From: an uncultured Collinsella sp.
GTDB taxonomy: Bacteria; Actinomycetota; Coriobacteriia; Coriobacteriales; Coriobacteriaceae
Length of the DNA stretch: 21,300 nucleotides
Assembly (NCBI GenBank): GCA_902478825.1
Contig: CABSMK010000008.1
Coordinates: 1 to 21,300, forward strand
Direction: 5' to 3'
The translations under genes were made by a program, and so were the position numbers. The notes beneath the pieces were generated by a model. That model ran no database searches and was not told the DNA's origin. It saw only the letters and a list, made by a program, of their open reading frames with translations. Shown piece by piece: positions 16,776 to 21,300 of this stretch (its first letter is position 1; every line of letters begins with the position of its first letter).

Positions 16776-16949
16776 AAGGACAAGGCCGCACAGTCCGTGC
16801 ATATGGTTATTCCGTAGGCACGGTTTCGGGTCCGTGGCTACGGAATAACCATATGCACGGACCCGAATTGGTAAAAACGTCTCAGTCCATCTTTAACAGA
16901 GGACTCGCTCCAGTCGGGGCAATCAATGACTAGCTGCGACCTTGTCCCC
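16776..16949 (-). ncRNA. Retron msr-msd RNA
   Basis: This is the template and primer RNA of the retron, read on the minus strand from 16949 to 16776. The a1 segment (16935-16949) pairs with a2 (16776-16790) over all 15 bases, with three G-U pairs. Right after a1 comes A-G-C, as in known retrons, making the G at 16934 the likely 2'-5' branch site. The msr then has a stem-loop at 16884-16905 (AGTCCTCT with AGA-T-GGACT). The msd follows with one long hairpin at 16795-16860. cDNA should start at about 16791 and stop somewhere near 16870-16880, so an msDNA of about 80-90 bases is expected, close to St85 (85). The effector ATG is only 17 bases after a2. No convincing promoter was recognised in the 249 gene-free bases upstream (16950-17198). 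Confidence 0.9.
16795..16860 (-). repeat. Long msd hairpin of the retron RNA
   Basis: A 23-bp perfect stem joins 16838-16860 with 16795-16817. A single C-C mismatch is followed by a 5-bp inner stem (CACGG/CCGTG) and an 8-base loop, ACCCGAAA. The perfect stem and its place between msr and a2 identify it as the part copied into msDNA. The loop side CACGGACCCGAA is also the exact complement of TTCGGGTCCGTG at 16855-16866, at the foot of the stem, so a second fold is possible. Confidence 0.92.
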
Positions 16950-17198
16950 AGTAACTTTACCATCAATATGCGTCTTAGGCTGGATATTGGCCGTCTTTAA
17001 AAACCATGACAGACAAATGCACTCGCTCTTGGCTATATTTATCGTAACCACAAATAACGACAGTCCTAAACCAAACCCGAATCAAACATCAGCAGAGCCG
17101 CAACGTTGCACCAAGTTACATCATCAAGTGAACGTCACATTTATGAGCCCTGTCCACAATAGCGATATCAATATTTGCAAAAAGCGGAGTTAAATCCC

Positions 17199-18608
17199 CT
17201 AGCCAACAACCATCCAGTCACAACCGGCAGCACTCGAAATCTTAGAGGAATCGCCGTTGCACACGATGGTCGCCGAAGCGTCGGGCACATACTTGACCTC
17301 AAGAACGGAAACACCTTGCTCCTTAAGCCTTGAGGTCGTCTCGGTTATCTGAGTTTTATTCACATCATTTTTGCTGACCAGCTTAACGCCATTGGCATCA
17401 TTTCCATTCAGGCAGGATACAACCGTATTGTAATCGGACCAATAACAGCACTCTCCAGAAAGCCATCCAAGCTCAGTGGCGCATATCGATCCCGTCGCAG
17501 AAACCGTCTTTGGAAGCAACCCATAGCGTTGCCTTTCCTCAAATTCCAGAACATCGCAAAATACGCGATTAGCATCAAGCAATCTCGTTCCACAATAGTC
17601 CCCGTAAAATGGCGCAAAGTGATTGCGGATAGTCCGCGACAACATCAAGTAGTCGTAGGTGTAATAGCCCATGAAAATTCGCAGACCGTCTCCCCCGGCT
17701 CCCTCAGCAGAACGACCGAATTCAACAAGGAACTGGTCCCACATGCGCTCAATATAGGGAATTGCGAGTTTAACGCTATCCCTATCAGACAGAGGAGTCT
17801 CGCTCGTCTGCTGCATTATCCCCGTAGTATTTGCCAAATGGAAATGAGCGGCCATACGCTCAATCGTTCGGATGAACTCAGGACGATTCCCATCCTCTAT
17901 AGCCATAATTGCGAAGAAAACACTTCTCAACAGGAGATCATTCGAAAAACGTTGAGGTAAGAGATCACCATATTCGCGCTCATATGCAAATAGCCTGGCT
18001 TCGCCCGTATCAATTGAAGAGTAACCAAATACGGAGTCCGAAGGAACGACATATGATGAAAGGGCATTTGAGTGTGCACTGCTGCACTTAATTTGATAAC
18101 GCTTAAAAAAGGTGGAAATCCAAAAGGTCACAACACCAAATAATGCCAACTCAAACTCAAAGGCAATACTCGAGGTATCAAGCACATCTAACCCCTGACC
18201 TCCGAGATAGCCATCGATAACAAAGTGATCAAATGCTACGGACAGCAAAAAAGACATGAATGCCTCGAATGAGAAAGGAAAGGTCCGATACCGCAATTTG
18301 CCCCTTGCGTGCTTGATTACCCCAAGAAACAACCAATAGAAAAGGGTGGGCATGCATCGTAGCGAAGGGCCCGGAACTGAAAGTGCATCGCAAATCGCAG
18401 CAACAATAAACACAGGAAGCTGGCAACAAATTGTTGGAGCGAGAATTCGGTAGGCAACGTTCAGTCTGCCCGACTCGTCGGTGGAATACAGTTAGTCGAC
18501 GGTGTATTGCCCTCCAATCGCCAAGGGTCCAGCATAGTGGACAAGCTGAACGCTCGACAAACCAATAAAGGTGTAGAAAACAATCCAAAGAAATATGACC
18601 GATTCCAC
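17199..18608 (-). pseudogene. Membrane protein of unknown function, broken by in-frame TAA
   Basis: A GTG start at 18606-18608, with AAAGGAG about 12 bases upstream, opens a frame that runs to 17199 but for one TAA at 18492-18494 (codon 39). The first 38 residues form a membrane helix (VIFLWIVFYTFIGLSSVQLV), and the sequence after the stop continues as natural protein (LYSTDESGRLNVAYRILAP) into further hydrophobic segments. The downstream part alone (17199-18413, 404 residues) has about four membrane segments, then a soluble domain. That domain carries FAIMAIED and, about 35 residues on, TTGIMQ, which recall lysozyme/transglycosylase-fold motifs; this is a weak resemblance. No family is recognised with confidence. 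A downstream restart at GTG 18413 has no ribosome site. Confidence 0.75.
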
Positions 18609-18677
18609 CTATACAACGATCTCCTTTAGTCATACGCGTGGGGCTACTTGTAGAAAGTCAAACTTAAACAGGAAATA

Positions 18678-18706
18678 ACAATACTAACCAACGGTATCGA
18701 TTCCAA
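18678..18706 (-). promoter_or_regulatory. Candidate promoter of the broken membrane-protein gene
   Basis: On the minus strand TTGGAA (18701-18706), a 17-base spacer and TATTGT (18678-18683) make a moderate sigma-70 promoter about 70 bases before the GTG start, in the AT-rich gap after the DUF3800-type gene. Confidence 0.45.
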
Positions 18707-18844
18707 CTTTACAGACCATAACCCTCTACGCAATAGAATCTGTCATAGTGAGTAAATGAAAATCAGGGCGCTGGTACACATGGCCCTTCAGTTTAATCAG
18801 CCTTGACCCCCTTCTTAAGTTCTCAGAAGCGCTAATCTCTCTTT

Positions 18845-20290
18845 CTATAAAAAATCGGCGCAGAATCGACCCTGAGAATACTGAAATCTCACGTTTCCTG
18901 GAAACAATAAATCTTTCCAGTCTTCCCTGGAAAGCACCATACTGACCCAGCCAGAAAGGTCAGCAGGCAATACATAGGCATTTTCACGTCCATTCTCAGA
19001 TATCAGAGCCACTGGGGCACCATCTTCGCCAAACTTAACATCCATCACCTTATAGGTTCTGGGCTGATCGGTGATCCTAAGACGGGGGCGAAATAAGATT
19101 TTAGGATCGCCCAAATCGCCCGTATACAAAGGGTCATCGCTTAGCACTTGAAAATGCTCCGAAAGACTCTGGCAGCAGAAGGTGTTGAATCTTTCCGCAT
19201 TATTAGCGCTAAGCTCGCGGAGCTGATCGGCGCTATCAAAATTATTGAAGTACTTTAGCAGCGCAATTAAAACGACAAGATCATCAGAGAAACCGCTTCC
19301 ATAGACCTTGTACCAGCATTTATCATACTGAATCAACACTCGATATAGCTTTTTGTATAGTTCGAGTCGATCATCATTTAGGTTGAACCACTCCGCATCA
19401 AAAAGGTTCTTTTTAATCTCATCTTCTCGCGACCGATAGGTCAGTTCATCGCGAATAGCTTTCATGAGTTTTGCCACTATTCCAGCAAGCATGTCAGCCA
19501 TTCTGACACCGAAGCACTCAGAAGAATCCGCTTCACGCACCCCATCAAAGCCAAGCCGTTCTGCAGCAGCTCTAGTATTCTCTTCTTGATCAATGATAAG
19601 CGTGCAGTTATCGATCTCATTATGCTCGCTCAGATATAGTCCGAATCCCGCAAGAGGCGAATAGTATTCCCACTGATAATCATCCAGTGGCATTACGTGG
19701 TCCATAACTTCCAAAATCGATCTGAATTGATCCATTTCGGTCCACTTAAGTTCGGGATTCGCTTTGTCATCTTCGATTCTATTTAGGAGAAAGTCCCGCA
19801 AAGCGTCTAATAAATCGTCGGGCGATTTATATATCGATTCAACAACTTCATTAGGTCTATATTGAACTAACAGCTTTGCAAGAGAGCATTTCATTAGATC
19901 GGCATTAAAGCAGGGCTGGTTTTGATATTGGCTGAACAGTCTATCAACAAGCAATTCGACCTTACTTGAGAAGGAACAATAGACATACATTTCTTCATCA
20001 AACAGGTCGAGATAATCACTGATCAAACGCGCGTTATGTTGAGATAGAGATTTAAATCCATATTTGAACTGGCTCCTTTTAAGACAAGTGCTCTTTAACT
20101 CTTTAGCGTTTGGAGAAAGATACTTTTTCTCGAATTCACAATACTGGGCAGCTAAATCGGACTCCCGTTGAGAATCCCACCCTATTATTGCAACAACAAA
20201 TCCATCATAGAATTCATCGGCTTTGATGGTCTCGAGATTGAGTAAGCGGCTATGCTGGCTTTCGTCGTAGTAGAAATTGTAATCAGACAT
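18845..20290 (-). CDS. DUF3800-type protein (putative RNase H-fold nuclease), island gene
   Basis: The 481-residue protein starts with the DUF3800 hallmark FYYDESQHSR (acidic D9, E10) and later has LIIDQEEN (D234) and VRMADMLAGIVAKLMK (D266), which resemble the other acidic positions of this RNase H-like fold. The central part (about 45-225) and the last ~180 residues extend beyond the basic domain. The C-terminal 110 residues are beta-rich and may bind nucleic acid or a partner. DUF3800 genes are frequent in defence islands and beside mobile elements, and activity is untested for most. It has its own promoter. GGAG lies 11 bases before the ATG. The gene is clearly more AT-rich than the Pel genes, consistent with transfer. 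Confidence 0.8.
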   Translation of the reverse strand: MSDYNFYYDESQHSRLLNLETIKADEFYDGFVVAIIGWDSQRESDLAAQYCEFEKKYLSPNAKELKSTCLKRSQFKYGFKSLSQHNARLISDYLDLFDEEMYVYCSFSSKVELLVDRLFSQYQNQPCFNADLMKCSLAKLLVQYRPNEVVESIYKSPDDLLDALRDFLLNRIEDDKANPELKWTEMDQFRSILEVMDHVMPLDDYQWEYYSPLAGFGLYLSEHNEIDNCTLIIDQEENTRAAAERLGFDGVREADSSECFGVRMADMLAGIVAKLMKAIRDELTYRSREDEIKKNLFDAEWFNLNDDRLELYKKLYRVLIQYDKCWYKVYGSGFSDDLVVLIALLKYFNNFDSADQLRELSANNAERFNTFCCQSLSEHFQVLSDDPLYTGDLGDPKILFRPRLRITDQPRTYKVMDVKFGEDGAPVALISENGRENAYVLPADLSGWVSMVLSREDWKDLLFPGNVRFQYSQGRFCADFL

Positions 20291-20292
20291 CC

Positions 20293-20829
20293 GTGATCAA
20301 TCTCCGATCCATGAATGAACAGCGCAACGATAGCAAACACAAACGTTCGTTGCATTTATTAATTGCCACCAATTATATTGTCTTAATTAATTATGCGAAC
20401 ATAACATCCCAGAGAAGTACGGCCCCTCTGGTATGCCTCTACGGATATGCTTGCCTACAGTACGACAGATTCGCGCGCCTCGCCGACAGACACACCACCG
20501 ACGACGGAAACATCTACGCTCACGGCCCCATCTCCTACGGCGTCCCCGGGCCAAAACTGATACGCGAGATCTTTGAGGGCATGCCGCACAATCTCGTTAT
20601 CAAAACGCCCAAGTACGCATATCAGAAGGAGTATCGAATCATCGGGTCGCAACCGGTCGAATGTCGCCTTTTACCAGACGAGAATCACCCGGGCTGCAAA
20701 ATTGAAAAATACGACCACGCAGAACTTAACCTAAGCAGCAGCCTCGCGGACTTTTCCCGGAAGGTCTCGGTGGCGAGTCTCGAAGAAGCGCGAGACGGCC
20801 TCATGCTGGATTTGCCGCATCAGGCATAG
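20293..20829 (+). pseudogene. 3' remnant of a truncated gene of unknown function
   Basis: The open frame from a GTG at 20293 to the stop at 20829 has no ribosome site, and its first 35-40 residues are translated from the AT-rich promoter region of the divergent gene, so they are unlikely to be real. From about 20415 the sequence turns GC-rich and reads as natural protein (PLVCLYGYACLQYDRFARLA, then KTPKYAYQKEYRI). The latter resembles a segment of phage- and island-associated hypothetical proteins, but no family is certain. The likely story is that the defence island replaced the 5' part of this gene. If the whole frame is expressed it would give 178 residues. Confidence 0.5.
20372..20399 (-). 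promoter_or_regulatory. Promoter of the DUF3800-type gene
   Basis: On the minus strand TTCGCA (20394-20399), a 16-base spacer with the repeated TTAATTAA, and a perfect TATAAT (20372-20377) lie about 80 bases before the ATG. Confidence 0.65.
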
Positions 20830-21012
20830 TCAACCCATCGCGATCCACAACGTCACCGGGCAACCAACCATCCCTCCCCATCCCAACATTACCCAGAAAG
20901 TTCGCTGATGTTGACTGGGGTTCCCGTAAAATAATCCCCAACAAAATATGTGCGGAGTGCTGGCCTGGAGCTGCCTTCGGACCCTATTGGCTGCTCACCG
21001 AGAGGCTCCGCT

Positions 21013-21300
21013 ATGAAACGACCCCTTTACTACCTGCTCTGCGCGATCGCGTGCACGTCCATGGTCAGCTCGACGATGCCCATGGCAGCCATAGCGGATG
21101 CCGCCCAACCTCAGGCAACAGCCGAGCAGCAGGCGCAAGCCGACACCACGAGCAGCGACACAGGCAAGGTCGAAGACGACGCCAACACAAATGCGGCAGC
21201 AGATGCCGCAGAGGACAGCACCGCAACATCCACCGGCACCAGCGCAGCCAACACGGAAAGCGCCGACGCCACCAATACCGGCACCGCCGCCGCAACCGGC
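21013..21300 (+). CDS. Secreted protein, N-terminal part (runs off the window)
   Basis: ATG 21013-21015 is preceded by GAGAGG 7 bases upstream, and the frame is open to the window end (96 codons). The protein starts with a Sec signal peptide: KR, a hydrophobic core (LYYLLCAIACTSMV) and a probable cleavage after AIADA, near residue 30. A low-complexity stretch rich in Ala, Thr, Asp, Asn and Ser follows, typical of linkers before surface domains in Gram-positive bacteria. The functional domain is beyond the window, so no role can be given. Confidence 0.85.
   Translation, partial: MKRPLYYLLCAIACTSMVSSTMPMAAIADAAQPQATAEQQAQADTTSSDTGKVEDDANTNAAADAAEDSTATSTGTSAANTESADATNTGTAAATG

Noticed and set aside
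20900..21012. Promoter at TTGACT before the secreted protein
   Set aside because: The nearest -10-like sequence (TAAAAT) is only 10 bases away, too close for a sigma-70 promoter.
1..21300. CRISPR array, tRNA, rRNA or insertion sequence
   Set aside because: No regularly spaced direct repeats, tRNA-like cloverleaf ends, rRNA stretches or transposase frames were seen by eye.

Overview
The window looks like a contig end from a high-GC Gram-positive actinobacterium. My best guess is a gut Coriobacteriia member such as Collinsella, inferred from gene content and style and not from a marker gene. Bases 1-44 are not genomic: they match an Illumina Nextera adapter with its i5 index, so real sequence starts near base 45.

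Region 1 (about 45-12250, GC-rich, all on the minus strand) is a Pel-type exopolysaccharide locus of the Gram-positive kind. In transcription order it reads pelD (with an extra N-terminal SDR-like domain and a c-di-GMP I-site in a degenerate GGDEF domain), pelE, a PelA-like deacetylase (DUF2194 type), pelF, pelG, a CotH-like lipoprotein, a VTC/polyphosphate-polymerase-domain protein and a DUF4956 membrane protein. A LacI-family regulator follows. Genes overlap or lie a few bases apart, so this is one operon. The CotH gene has an in-frame amber stop and the DUF4956 gene appears to have lost one base near its start, so the tail of the operon is decaying or misread.

Region 2 (about 12250-20400, more AT-rich, minus strand) is a defence island. 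It holds an AbiL-like pair (AAA ATPase plus RloB) behind a clear promoter and a type II (St85/Ec86-like) retron. The retron consists of a structured msr-msd RNA, a nucleoside-deoxyribosyltransferase-like effector and a reverse transcriptase, ending in a strong terminator. Upstream lie a membrane-protein pseudogene broken by an in-frame TAA and a DUF3800-type protein with its own promoter. No integrase, transposase or tRNA was seen at the edges.

Region 3 (about 20400-21300, GC-rich, plus strand) holds a probable truncated 3' gene remnant at the island edge and the start of a secreted protein that runs off the window.

The retron is the main discovery. Its RNA gene is in no reading frame, but the a1/a2 pairing, the branch-site context, an msr stem-loop and a long msd hairpin can all be read directly from the sequence.
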